The notes under the pieces: generated by a model | Databases searched by the model: none | What the model saw: only the letters and a program-made list of their open reading frames with translations | What the model was told of the DNA's origin: nothing | Program-made: the position numbers and the translations under genes | In this document: one piece after another, positions 22,601 to 30,756 of the stretch | Layout of the letters: each line of letters starts with the position of its first letter | Numbering within the stretch: position 1 is the stretch's first letter | NCBI GenBank assembly: GCA_946902875.1 | Contig: OX336343.1 | Location: forward strand, 22,181,596-22,245,595 | Source: Nematopogon swammerdamellus | Taxonomy: Eukaryota > Arthropoda > Insecta > Lepidoptera > Adelidae | DNA length: 64,000 nucleotides | Direction of reading: 5' to 3'

Positions 22601-23245
22601 ATACGCATACTATCCGACAGCGCTTCGGTACTCCAAGCCTTAACCAGCAACACCATTAAATCAAGCCTCATTTTGGAATGCCACCAAGCACTAGAGATTA
22701 TCGCCAAACACAACAGAGTCACCCTTCAATGGATAAAAGGACACAGTGGATGTTTAGGCAACGACGCAGCAGACGAACTGGCAAGGAGGGGAGCAGGGTG
22801 GGTGGTCGATGGACCTGAGCCGATAGTGCCCCTCCCGTTTAATCAACTAAGATCATGGATCAGAGGACACGCAAAAGACCAACACCAACAGATATGGTCA
22901 CAAATAAACGACTGCAAGCAGACAAGAGCGGCGGTGCCAACCATCAACAGGAAGCTCACAAAGGGTATACTACAGCTAAACAAAGGTAAAATCAGATTGG
23001 TGGTGGGAATCTTAACAGGACACTATCCACTAAATAAGCACTTATTCATTATAGGTAAAACAGATAGCCCTCTGTGCAGGGGTTGCATGGGGGCTGAAGA
23101 AACGCCATCCCACGTGCTGCTACAGTGCGAGGGGGTGGCAAATGAGCGGGCAATCATCCTCAAAAACCCGAGGACACTCCAAGAGGCCTGCAAGGACGTC
23201 GGACGCCTGCAGGACTTCTGGAAGGAGCTGGGCTGGATGGAGTAG
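19589..23245 (+). CDS. LINE ORF2: endonuclease, reverse transcriptase, RNase H
   Basis: The open frame starts at a TTG at 19589; the true start is uncertain. Domains: apurinic-type endonuclease about residues 18-235 (QCNLQHS, IQEPW, ATDSNAHH, SDHRYI); reverse transcriptase about 465-760 (KSPGLDGIF, FIDIEGAFDRT, CPQGGVLSPLLW, GYADDIVI with the catalytic Asp pair near 685); RNase H about 943-1065 (YTDGSKTANG, AECVA, SDSAS, GNDAADELA, giving the D-E-D-D set); C-terminal zinc-finger-like CRGC...H...C near 1160. The first in-frame ATG (19844) lies inside the endonuclease past QEPW, so a functional protein needs frameshift, reinitiation or a non-ATG start near the ORF1 stop (19639-19641). No internal stop is seen. 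Confidence 0.93.
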   Translation: MWTGKRKIASFTPLTTTKVIQCNLQHSQSATATLRRQLEVHDSTIALIQEPWIRKSAICGLGNGGKIFINPTVSNPRTCIYIPKHMSALLLTEFCSRNLTAVTLQHKGDTTLSKPVVLVSAYMPLDEELPPVELQELVRHCEAQKIDIIIATDSNAHHTLWGSPDNNKRGEDLIEFLFTSNLELLNRGAEPTFVSSRYQTIIDLTLASTGAAALTSDWHVSTDVSCSDHRYIYFNIKWTTDKTIDKWRNPRKTNVTAYKEQIDRDIRRIPLLPMDSTTKNIEINVNNLTNSIADIFKKTCPEIEANSDKKGRWWNPELEKIKKKVGKLFNRAMNTRTEADWEAYTQARTHYKQRIQFHKRQSWRRFCGNIASNNEASKVRKILAKDKHCEMGSLKKPDGTYARSESDIRAILLETHFPGCEIKEATSWAVAPDNYSKPNPEDWRIASEIITHEKVHWAINTFRPFKSPGLDGIFPALLQWGDRQISYTLVEIYRACIAHKHVPTAWREVKAIFIPKPGRSDYTLAKSYRPISLTSFLLKTLERLCDRFIRDGPLKIKPLNVNQHAYCAGRSTESALHSVVSKIDNALSNKHSSIGTFIDIEGAFDRTSFKCINNSLVMFGVPHTLTQWINNMLSTRAVQITINNTTRAIVAKGCPQGGVLSPLLWDMVVDSLISRLNEIGYYTVGYADDIVIIINGSNEKIICELMQSALQTTERWCTDNELAINPAKTELVLFTNKRKLAPDLPMPKLFGEPLKLSPEVKYLGVILDSKLNWDKHLTNKINKAKITFWQCRRMLGKTWGLQPHIIQWLYTTVIRPMLTYGAIVWWSRTKLTTAQQKLQSLQRLACVSTTGCMRTTPTAALEVLLGILPLHIFVQQEATAAAFRLKLSGTWGNNPGRHGTSLTDAIKQKPMLTAICDTIPATHIFVKGYNIQLYEEQKNSTREIDVYTDGSKTANGTGAGIFSMDLNIRSAMPLGKYNSIFQAECVAITQAAYSIANKKIKEYGIRILSDSASVLQALTSNTIKSSLILECHQALEIIAKHNRVTLQWIKGHSGCLGNDAADELARRGAGWVVDGPEPIVPLPFNQLRSWIRGHAKDQHQQIWSQINDCKQTRAAVPTINRKLTKGILQLNKGKIRLVVGILTGHYPLNKHLFIIGKTDSPLCRGCMGAEETPSHVLLQCEGVANERAIILKNPRTLQEACKDVGRLQDFWKELGWME

Positions 23246-23325
23246 CGGCCGGGGTGATACGCACAACGGGTCCAAGCAGTGAGACCTACATGCGGAAAAT
23301 GCCCACCAAGAAGAAGAAGAAGAAG

Positions 23326-23437
23326 AGGGGGAAGCACTGACATGGCACCTAGTTTACCCGGTGTTATGGGCTGACATCACAGACGTTGTAGGTGATGTAG
23401 ACAACCGTGTCAGTTTCCATAAAAAAAAAAAAAAAAA
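23326..23437 (+). mobile_element. 5S/tRNA-headed SINE, 3' part after LINE insertion
   Basis: This is the continuation of the SINE interrupted at 17424. It starts with the duplicated AGGGGGAAGCACT, runs through the body (CACCTAGTTTACCCGGTG, TGGGCTGACATCAC) to the terminal TCAGTTTCCAT and a 17-nt poly-A at 23421-23437. Confidence 0.9.
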
Positions 23438-23439
23438 GA

Positions 23440-23837
23440 TATGTCCCAAGAAGGCTAACATCACCTTCTTACTATCATTTTATAATTTTACGTTTTGTTT
23501 ATAGACGTCCAGAGATACCAGCGTTGCGGCTACAAAATCCAGACGTCTACACCTGCACTCTTGCAAGTACAGTAATCATGTATGCCAGATCGATGCCCCA
23601 TAGCTGTACCGTTCTTCCGAAAAAATCCCATGGGAAACACAGACTGTGACCTTTCCCCAGCCGATCCGAGCCACCACCCGTCCACCCGAAGGAACCCCCG
23701 ACCGAAGCAGAGAGCCGGGGGTGAAACCTTCACTGCCACTGGGGTCCGCACCCTATCCAACCACAGCCAGTGCCCGGGGCCTCATCAAGGCTAACATCAG
23801 ATCTGGCAAGCCTAGTAAGGAGTGTAAGCACACTTAC
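23440..23837. other. zip intron 1 start, unassigned
   Basis: Between the SINE poly-A and the myosin donor. GTAAGT at 23837-23832 (minus) opens the intron. Open frames here are extensions of the exon frame. Confidence 0.5.
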
Positions 23838-24182
23838 ATAGATGAGGCCGGAGTAGTAGCGATCCTTGATGTTGTGCAGTACGGACGCCTCATTGAGGCA
23901 CGTCAGCTCCGCCATATCCTCCACCTTGTCGAACTTGGGCGGGTTCATCTTCTGTACGTCGTCCTTCACCACCAGCATCCGCTTGCCGGACTCCGCGATC
24001 TCCACCTCGACCTCATCGCCGCGATCGCCCTTGATGCCGGCCGCGACGAAGCCCTGCGTCTCGTGAGGCACCCACACGAGCCGCTTCTGCGTCCACTCGG
24101 CCTGCGTGGCCGGGTCATTGAAGCTGTTGCGGTCCACGCTGAGGTACCGCAGCTCGGGATCGTTGCGATCCATGTCCACCAT
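23838..24182 (-). CDS. zip: non-muscle myosin II heavy chain, first coding exon
   Basis: Motor-protein N-terminus of the cytoplasmic myosin II heavy chain, which drives actomyosin contraction in cytokinesis and morphogenesis. The 115 residues include [20 protein letters not shown], the N-terminal SH3-like part ([22 protein letters not shown]), and [20 protein letters not shown] leading to [16 protein letters not shown], which are near-identical in animal non-muscle myosins. A perfect GTAAGT donor follows at 23837-23832, at the conserved junction before the next motor segment. Met at 24182 (MVDMDRND) is chosen as start; Met at 24173 and an upstream in-frame Met at 24200 are alternatives. No P-loop exon (GESGAGKT) or any later exon was found between 1 and 23837, so the first intron exceeds 23.8 kb or the locus is broken. 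Confidence 0.9.
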
Positions 24183-24480
24183 CGTATCCCGGAGCCCCAC
24201 ACGTCACTGCACACGAATTTCACACGCCACCTCACATCGACACTCCGACTGCCGTCCGCCCGCGCCCGCTCGTTCTCTGTTGTGTTGTATGTAGCGCTTC
24301 GCCGCCCGGTCCGGTAAGAACCCTCAACTCACACCGCGCCGCGACCGAATGACGAGACGAACTGACAGTTGCGATGCGAGACGGCTGGACTTGAACGGCG
24401 CGGTGCGGTGCGGCACGGCGCGGCAACGAACGGGTGGGTGACGGCCGTGACGGACGGCAAGGCAACCAAAGAATATAAAA
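24183..24480 (-). promoter_or_regulatory. likely zip 5' UTR and promoter region
   Basis: A GC- and CpG-rich stretch, unlike the AT-rich surroundings, lies directly upstream of the myosin start codon. On the minus strand TCAGT at 24365-24361 fits the arthropod initiator, which would give a 5' UTR of about 180 nt. No convincing TATA box lies 30 bp upstream. TSS placement is inference. Confidence 0.4.
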
Positions 24481-24590
24481 GGCAACGGACGGCGGCGGTT
24501 TTATGTTGCTAGTATCAATCAACCAAATTCCCATAAATGTTTTATACGACTTGTTATAGGTATCGCAAAGTTTCATTGTCATACATATAA

Positions 24591-26338
24591 GGTACTGGTC
24601 AATAAGGTCCTATGTAAGTTCGATGACCGCCTATCATCGAACCAGTATGGGTTTCGGCCGAGGGTATCAACGGAGGATGCCACGGTCGAACTGTATAATC
24701 GAGTCGAAAACTCGAGCAGCAAATATGTTCTTGGCATATTTGTTGACATATCGGGGGCGTTCGATAACCTATGGTGGCCCAGTGTTATGGATTCATTGCG
24801 TAAGCTTGATTGTCCCGGTAACGCCTATAAGCTCGTGAAGGATTATTTCAGTGGCCGAAAGGCCACTGTATGTTCGAAGTACGGGTCTGTGGCGAAACTG
24901 GTGACTAAAGGCTGTCCGCAGGGATCCGTCTTTGGTCCTACCATATGGAACATCGTTTTCGATGGTAGTATCGATCGCGAAGTAGACGAGATTTCGTACG
25001 CAGATGATAAGGTCATCATTATACATGGTGATTCCAGGAAGGAACTGGAGCAAAAAGCTCAGAATGCGATCGATCGAATGAATGATTGGTGCAAAAGTGT
25101 AAAGATGACGCTCTCGACTAGCAAAACTGTAATGATGCTCTTAAAGGGTAAACTAGACACGAACAGGCCGCCCACCGTTAAACTGGAAGGGCGTAGCCTC
25201 ACTATGGTCAAAAGTTTTAAATACCTTGGGGTCATGCTAGACGAGAAACTCGGTGTGGGCTCTCACGTGACGATGATCTGCGAAAAGTCCAAAAAACTGT
25301 TTCATGCTCTGGCCAAAGTGGCGAGCGCGACCTGGGGTCTTAGACAAAAAGCCTTAACCATTATCTATAGAGGTGTGGTGGAGGCAGTCTTGACCTATGC
25401 GTCGGCCAGTTGGTCACGTAGGCTTAATTGCCGACATATTAGGCAAATTAGAAGCGCACAGCGCTCTATCCTCTTGAGAGTCATAAGGGCGTACCGTACG
25501 GTCTCTACAGAAGCGGTATTCGCTATCGCTTGTGTGCTCCCCATTGATATCCTAATACAGGAAAGGGTGAGCATGTTCAGCCGCAAAAGCGGAATTTGTG
25601 AACGATACGAGCGATATAGGGACATAGAGATTGGTACGGATGATTTGCCCATGACAATTAAGAGGAAATTTAAAGAGCGTAGCGTGGAAATTTGGCAGGA
25701 CGAATGGGCCAAATGTGAGAAAGGTCATCTCACGCGAGAGTTCATACCGAGAGTTATCGTAAAAATGAGAGGAAAGAAAGTATTTAGAGTGAATCACGAG
25801 CTGGTCCAGTTCCTGACTGGACATGGGAAGTTCGGAAAATACTTCTTTAGATTCGGCATCATAGATAATAGCATATGCGAGTGCGGGGAACCGATCGATT
25901 CGGTAGACCACGTTCTCTTTGAGTGTTCTCTGAGCGATAATGCAAGGGGAGCACTCGAGAGCGTGGTCCAAAATGCTGGGTTGGTCTGGCCCATAAGCAA
26001 AGATCTATTTCTAGATGATCGGGTTATAGAGGGTTTCCGAGCTTTCTGTGCGGAAGTAATTAGAGAAAGGTCGTAGATGATCGCCGCCTCCCCGCGGTGG
26101 GGACGGAAACGAAGATCGGGTCACCCGCTTGCGGGTAATAAAAACCCCGAGAACGGCTAAAGGCGATCAGCTCGACTTTTGCCATTAGGGGTTAGCATAA
26201 ATCACTAATGGTCAAAGCCGACAAAGTAAAAAAGAGATGTACAATTGAGAGAGAGCAATTGTTGATGAATGAGAGAGTAAGCAGTAAAAGGCTAAGCCTA
26301 ATCTGCGTGTATGAACACAAATGAATGAAATGAATGAA
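24591..26338 (+). mobile_element. 5'-truncated R1-like LINE with 14-bp TSD
   Basis: Flanked by the 14-bp duplication TGTCATACATATAA at 24577-24590 and 26339-26352. The element starts inside the RT domain and ends with a (GAAT)n-like tail just before the second duplication. The 3' UTR is about 260 bp. The intact reading frame points to a recent insertion. It lies about 230 bp upstream of the predicted zip transcription start, in the opposite orientation. Confidence 0.9.
24592..26076 (+). CDS. partial reverse transcriptase, R1-like clade
   Basis: Open from the truncation point: KFDDRLSSNQYGFRP, FVDISGAFDNLWWP, CPQGSVFGPTIWN, EISYADDKVIIIHG (catalytic Asp pair), LSTSKTVMMLLKGKL, SFKYLGVMLD, and a C-terminal CECGEPIDSVDHVLFECS zinc-finger-like motif, ending in TAG. 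About 494 residues with no stop or frameshift, but endonuclease and fingers are missing. The motif set (FDNLWWP, KTxxMLLKG, RPPTVKLEG) is that of R1-clade LINEs. Not a host gene. Confidence 0.88.
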   Translation, partial: VLVNKVLCKFDDRLSSNQYGFRPRVSTEDATVELYNRVENSSSKYVLGIFVDISGAFDNLWWPSVMDSLRKLDCPGNAYKLVKDYFSGRKATVCSKYGSVAKLVTKGCPQGSVFGPTIWNIVFDGSIDREVDEISYADDKVIIIHGDSRKELEQKAQNAIDRMNDWCKSVKMTLSTSKTVMMLLKGKLDTNRPPTVKLEGRSLTMVKSFKYLGVMLDEKLGVGSHVTMICEKSKKLFHALAKVASATWGLRQKALTIIYRGVVEAVLTYASASWSRRLNCRHIRQIRSAQRSILLRVIRAYRTVSTEAVFAIACVLPIDILIQERVSMFSRKSGICERYERYRDIEIGTDDLPMTIKRKFKERSVEIWQDEWAKCEKGHLTREFIPRVIVKMRGKKVFRVNHELVQFLTGHGKFGKYFFRFGIIDNSICECGEPIDSVDHVLFECSLSDNARGALESVVQNAGLVWPISKDLFLDDRVIEGFRAFCAEVIRERS

Positions 26339-26352
26339 TGTCATACATATAA

Positions 26353-26870
26353 TAAATAATCAATATTTCTAATTTTAATCACACCAACACGTGAATTTGA
26401 TAGTCAAGTGGAGTGCTTATTCCTTAGATACTATAAACATTTCAGACATAGATAGGTATATGACTTCGGAAAAGATAGGAATTTGCACAAAACATTGTTG
26501 ATGCTACTTTTGTAATATTCATTACCTACCTCGGTCGGTATAATATTATACCTATTATTTTTCTGGGCAGGTGAATTTTTTCATAGTGACCTTCGGTGAA
26601 TTTATTGGTATAATTGAAAGGCATTTTTGTGCCTATTGCAAAACCAAACAAACTTCGTTAGGTAGATACTTAATGTATTATCTATCATATTTTCATGAAG
26701 AGCTTCTTCTTATCACATGCGTCATGTGCGTGGCCGGTCAGAAAGAGAGGCATTCGGTCCGAGCTGCTTAGTTTTCTCATCGACTGATTGTCGCTGAATC
26801 TGAAAACAAACCCCAGGAATACCGCGCCTCCGGCTGTACCAGACGATTTTCTGTTTATCAAAAAGTATAA
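26353..26870. other. unassigned AT-rich stretch
   Basis: No gene or repeat recognised beyond the R1-like LINE target duplication at its left edge. Confidence 0.45.
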
Positions 26871-26874
26871 TTAA

Positions 26875-28243
26875 AGCCTGACCAGGAATATATGAGGGGC
26901 CGCCATATTGCGGAATGTCGTTGGAACTAATATCTTACACTGGCTGGCCACAATTATGTTTGATGCTTGATAATCTGTTGTCAATGTCAAAATTGCTTCT
27001 GAACTGACATTTAGGTGAAACGTTATGTCATTGTAGTGAGATTGTCATGAATTATCATGACAATCTCATACCGTATCCCTAGTTTCTGAGCAAATTCATA
27101 ATGTGTTGTGTAATGTCTGAGTTTTATTTTGTATATGTTTATATATGTTTATTATTTATTATGAATAATATATGTGTATTATATGCATTATATATATAGA
27201 TATATACTATTTGTCCTTCTATTTTCTATTTTATAAGACTTTGTTTTTGTTTACCTTGTCTTGTTGCACCTACCCTGGTTCTATATGTAAATAAGGGTAG
27301 GCTGGTGGAAAATGCCATAGGCATTAAGTGCTACCTTCTGTACAACAATTATGTGCAATAAACGTTTTTTGATTTGATTTGATGAATTGGCCGCCGTAAT
27401 GTACAATTAGGTAATTATTTTTTGTTCTATCTAGGTGTATCTCAAGCATCTATTTACCGAATAGCAAACAAAAGAGAAACGTAAATATTATTTGTTCTGA
27501 ACAAAAAAAATTGGATGTCTGTAAAGTCGGTTTACGGACGATAGTTTTACGTGATAACGTCAATTCGGACCCTTGTTTAATGAATATTCTAAATTTGCAA
27601 TCTTTTCCGACCGGCCAGATGCGCAGATTATGGTACGAGTAACCTCCTTTCAATTTGTGCTGCCCTTGTACTTTAGAACCAGAGAGATAAATGTGTACAA
27701 GCCGACGCTTGGGCCGATTGTGCCTCTCTATCGCTTGTTACGCGCTCTAGCTTGCACACACAGGCTTAGATGGAACGTGACACTTTTTCGTGCGTGCAGC
27801 CGGTGTTCATCAATTTATAAGAAGTGACGTTATCACGTCAAAAACACTTTTTGACTTTACAGAAATACGAAACGTTCGAATAAAAATAGCTTAGGTTAAG
27901 TTTTTCTGAACTAGAATTTTTATTAAAAAGTTTAGTGTTTCAGCAAGGTAGATTAATATTTTTTTTAATAATTTGTACACTTTGCTTCAGGACATATCTG
28001 CAGATACATGGAAAAAATGTTGTGAACATGTAAATGTCAAGGCTAGTTCTTTTTACATTGACATAATAAAAGATGCATTAAATTAAAATACATTTTGTAT
28101 ATCTTATTGTGTATTTCAGTGCAAAAGTACATTTTGAATAAAAACATCGGCCAATTCAATATGTGCGTACTATACTGAATGTTGCTATATAAATCTAACG
28201 AGTGGCTCCATCTTGACAACTCTCATATATTCCTGGTCAAGCT
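26875..28243. mobile_element. 1.4-kb element with 22-bp inverted ends
   Basis: AGCCTGACCAGGAATATATG at 26875 and its one-mismatch complement ending at 28243. The interior is AT-rich, with a LINE-like 3' end at about 27355-27380 (AATAAACGTTTTTTGATTTG) and a 350-bp repeat (27495-27850) shared with 52640-52990. No transposase seen; no clear duplication. Confidence 0.55.
27495..27850 (+). repeat. 350-bp repeat family H, copy 1
   Basis: TGTCTGTAAAGTCGGTTTAC, CGATTGTGCCTCTCTATCGC and GTGCAGCCGGTGTTCATCAA are shared with 52640-52990. Bounded by TTTTACGTGATAACGTC and GACGTTATCACGTCAAAA, an inverted pair. Within the 26.9-28.2 kb element. Confidence 0.75.
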
Positions 28244-29139
28244 TACATGCAATCTTTAGGCATAGAACTGCCCCTAAAATGAGTTTATTGTTATTACAGG
28301 CAATACTACTTGTTCTCGCTATCTACACCAGTTTCGTTAGCCGTTTTACACGGCGGCGATACAATCAAATTCTTGGTCACCAAAGCCACTGCCTAAAAAA
28401 ATTTTCAATAAATCCGTTTTTAGGTTTCTGTACCTCGTACGTATGCTACGCCGCGCCGCGCCGGCGGCGGCGCCGCCCCGCGTCGTCGCCGTCGTCTGTC
28501 TGTGTGCCGGCTGTCCTAATACTCTATCTTTGGAACGGTTGGAAGTTTGGTATTCTGGTGGATGTAACAACAAATAATAAAAAAATATAAAAATTACTAA
28601 CGGGGTTTCAATATTAGAAATGAGTTTTTTTTTTTCAAAACAAATTATGGCGCGGAAACCTTGGCGCGCGAATAAGTGAGCAAAGCGAAGCAGCAGCTTG
28701 CAGGCTACAGGCTAATACATGCATTTTTTTATGTTTAGATGCAAAATATGTAGTTAAATGTTCATGAAATTTCTAAGTTACGGAAATAATAATAAATTTA
28801 TCCATAGAACTTTATGTAGTATATGATAAACGTCCAAGTATCCAATCAAGACATTCTCAGATCCAAACAAACTTCTAAATCTCTGGAAGTGTGTAAACGA
28901 GCCTATACAGTAATGCTAGCGAGCATCCCAAGACTAAAAAGAAAAAAACAACAACAACAACTGACCTGACAGCTGTCATACATATGACTTAACAGTGAAT
29001 ATAACTGTCAAGTGTCAAGTGTCAACTGGTATGCCATGCCATTTTGCTTGGACCTGTCTGTTTTGATGAAATGTCGATTTGTTTGCGTATTATTTTATAT
29101 AATTCTTTATCAGTAGCTATTGAACTGATAAGCCTCGAA
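28244..29139. other. unassigned, with GCC/GGC-rich patch
   Basis: 28440-28510 is strongly GC-rich (CGCGCCGGCGGCGGCGCC) in AT-rich surroundings; a 125-codon frame crosses it but shows no family features. No repeat matched. Confidence 0.35.
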
Positions 29140-29364
29140 ATGGAACACAGTCGGTCCACTCCAATCAGTCAATTCCTTGGCGTCGCAGGCATTATTCTCT
29201 TATTCTTGCTCGTGGCGCCGCGTAGGAAAACTGTTCCTATTCAGGGAATAGCTCTTGAGCTCCTGACGCAGTCAACACCTACCCTGAAGTTTGAATTAGT
29301 AGACTTTCCTAGCGAGGGAAAGAACCCTATTTCGATTTATTATGTATTCCAATACAGGAAGCAG
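29140..29364 (+). CDS. unrecognised single-pass membrane protein exon
   Basis: ATG at 29140 has a good context (CGAAATGG). The 75 codons have a short N-terminus (MEHSRSTPISQ), a hydrophobic segment FLGVAGIILLFLLVAP at residues 12-27, positive charges after it (RRK), then a polar region ending YYVFQYRKQ. A CAG|GTGAGT donor follows at 29365. The frame is open further upstream to 29044 but without a better start. I do not recognise the family. It resembles a signal-anchor N-terminus; it could also be a fortuitous ORF, although the consensus donor argues for an exon. Confidence 0.4.
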
Positions 29365-29864
29365 GTGAGTTATACATGTCTTTTCCCGCCATTTTTTTAT
29401 TTTGTATATTTTGTTCTATTTTCATACAAATTAATGTCTGTACCAAAATTTTTACTGGTTTAGAAAAAATGCCATAAGTTGTGTTAGGATTATTTATGAT
29501 TTTAAGTTGAGATAATAGGGCTCAAGGGCCCTAAGCCCCTGAGCCAGCTGAGCCCTAAGTATTATCACTAGGACCCAGATATACCTATTGTGATCTCTCA
29601 ATAGGAATTGGTTTTATGTATTTTTGGTTTTATTGTGTAGATTTAGGAATTAATTGCTGCTGTTTCGGCTACACATTTGGGCTTTAGGGGCTGGGATAGT
29701 TGCTTTTCTTAGTAGGTAATAATCTTTTTATAGGATGTGGCTTAAAACCAGTGAGTCCATGTAGGTCGTTAGCTATATGGAGTCACATGCTGTGCCACAT
29801 CCTTTTCATGTCATGGGGGCCGGGGGCACTAACCTATTATTATTTTTAAAAGATCACGATCACG

Positions 29865-30000
29865 ACCGTTCCAAGGTGAGAGGTGGCTATGCTGTCCCCC
29901 TATAGCACGGCATCTCGTCCTTATCCTTTAGTCACCTTTTACGATATACACGGGGAGAATTGGGGCTATTCTTTTTAAGTACCGACCCCACACAGTACTA
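29865..30000 (-). repeat. SINE-like family D with shared head, antisense
   Basis: CCAAGGTGAGAGGTGGCTAT, ATAGCACGGCATCTCGTCCT, CACCTTTTACGATATACACG, ACCGACCCCACACAGTAC. It lies between the two candidate exons at 29.1 and 30.1 kb. Confidence 0.75.
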
Positions 30001-30099
30001 TTATAATACTTATGTTAGGATATATACTATATGTTAGGATATTAAAGGTATCATTTTTCATAAGAATTGTTAAAATTAATTTCATTTTAAATTGTCTAG

Positions 30100-30161
30100 G
30101 TCCCGAGAAGGGGCACAGTTCACTTACGGGGGAGGAGGAAACGGCGCACCGTCAATGCAAA
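30100..30161 (+). CDS. possible second exon of the 29.1-kb membrane protein
   Basis: The acceptor is TTGTCTAG at 30099. Two overlapping donors exist: GTGAGA at 30162 and GTAAGT at 30169. Read in phase 0 from the preceding exon it gives VPRRGTVHLRGRRKRRTVNA, containing a dibasic RRKRR that fits a furin-type site. With the later donor an in-frame TGA appears at 30163. With the earlier donor it ends in phase 2, the phase required by threonine aldolase exon 1. Function unknown. Confidence 0.3.
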
Positions 30162-30417
30162 GTGAGAGGTAAGTTAGTTTATTGTTTGTCTGTTCCTGTA
30201 TCTACCCTTTGCAGCAAAACAGGCCGGGGATGACTTTTCTTGCATAAACTAAAAGATAACTAAATTTTGAAATGTTGTTTACTGAAATATTTTTTTCTTT
30301 TTTTCTTCTTTTCTCGCACAATAAAGTCAAATACTTTATTAGAACAAAACAAGTTAACATATCCCTCTACAAAGGTCTCCCTAACCCCCTCCCCAGTTGG
30401 TTGGGCCGACCACGCGC

Positions 30418-30720
30418 CACTTATTAGGTTTCCGTATCCCGTACGGAAGCCTATTACTAAGCCTACACCGTCTGTCTGTCCGTCCGTCCGTCCGTCCGAC
30501 TGTCTGCCCGAGGGCTGTATCTATTGGACCGTAATAGGTAGCCCGTTGAAATTTTCACAGAATATGTGTTACTGTGGCGGACATAACAATAAATAATAAA
30601 AAAAATGAAAATGTTCAAAATTAAAGGGGGCTCCCATACAACAAACGTGCGAAAAATCTATTAGTCACGCTACTGAATAATAGATGGCGCCACAGGCTTT
30701 TATACATTGCATTTTTGAAA
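30418..30720 (-). repeat. family B repeat, antisense
   Basis: AGGTTTCCGTATCCCGTACG, (GTCC)n run at 30475-30500, GAAATTTTCACAGAATATGT; right end truncated. Confidence 0.82.
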
Positions 30721-30756
30721 GACAAAAGATAGCCGCTCAATTGCCAACAACCTCAT

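Larger units (their letters stand above)
17425..23325 (+). mobile_element. full-length two-ORF LINE with endonuclease, RT and RNase H
   Basis: About 5.9 kb, flanked by a 13-bp target duplication AGGGGGAAGCACT at 17412-17424 and 23326-23338, ending in a short (AAG)n tail. It has a 5' UTR of about 600 bp, ORF1 and ORF2, and no inactivating lesion was seen, so it may be a recent and potentially mobile copy. It sits inside a 5S/tRNA-headed SINE. The combination of apurinic-type endonuclease, RT and RNase H places it in the R1/LOA/I group; the clade is not resolved by eye. Confidence 0.92.

Noticed and set aside
23730..24200. zip exon as a processed pseudogene or retrocopy
   Set aside because: It ends at the conserved exon junction with a perfect donor instead of continuing into the next motor segment, and has a CpG-rich upstream region; it is a genuine 5' exon.
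28213..28590. 125-codon plus-strand frame with a hydrophobic stretch
   Set aside because: Crosses a GC-rich low-complexity patch (poly-Arg) and a repeat-like upstream end; no splice sites or family features.
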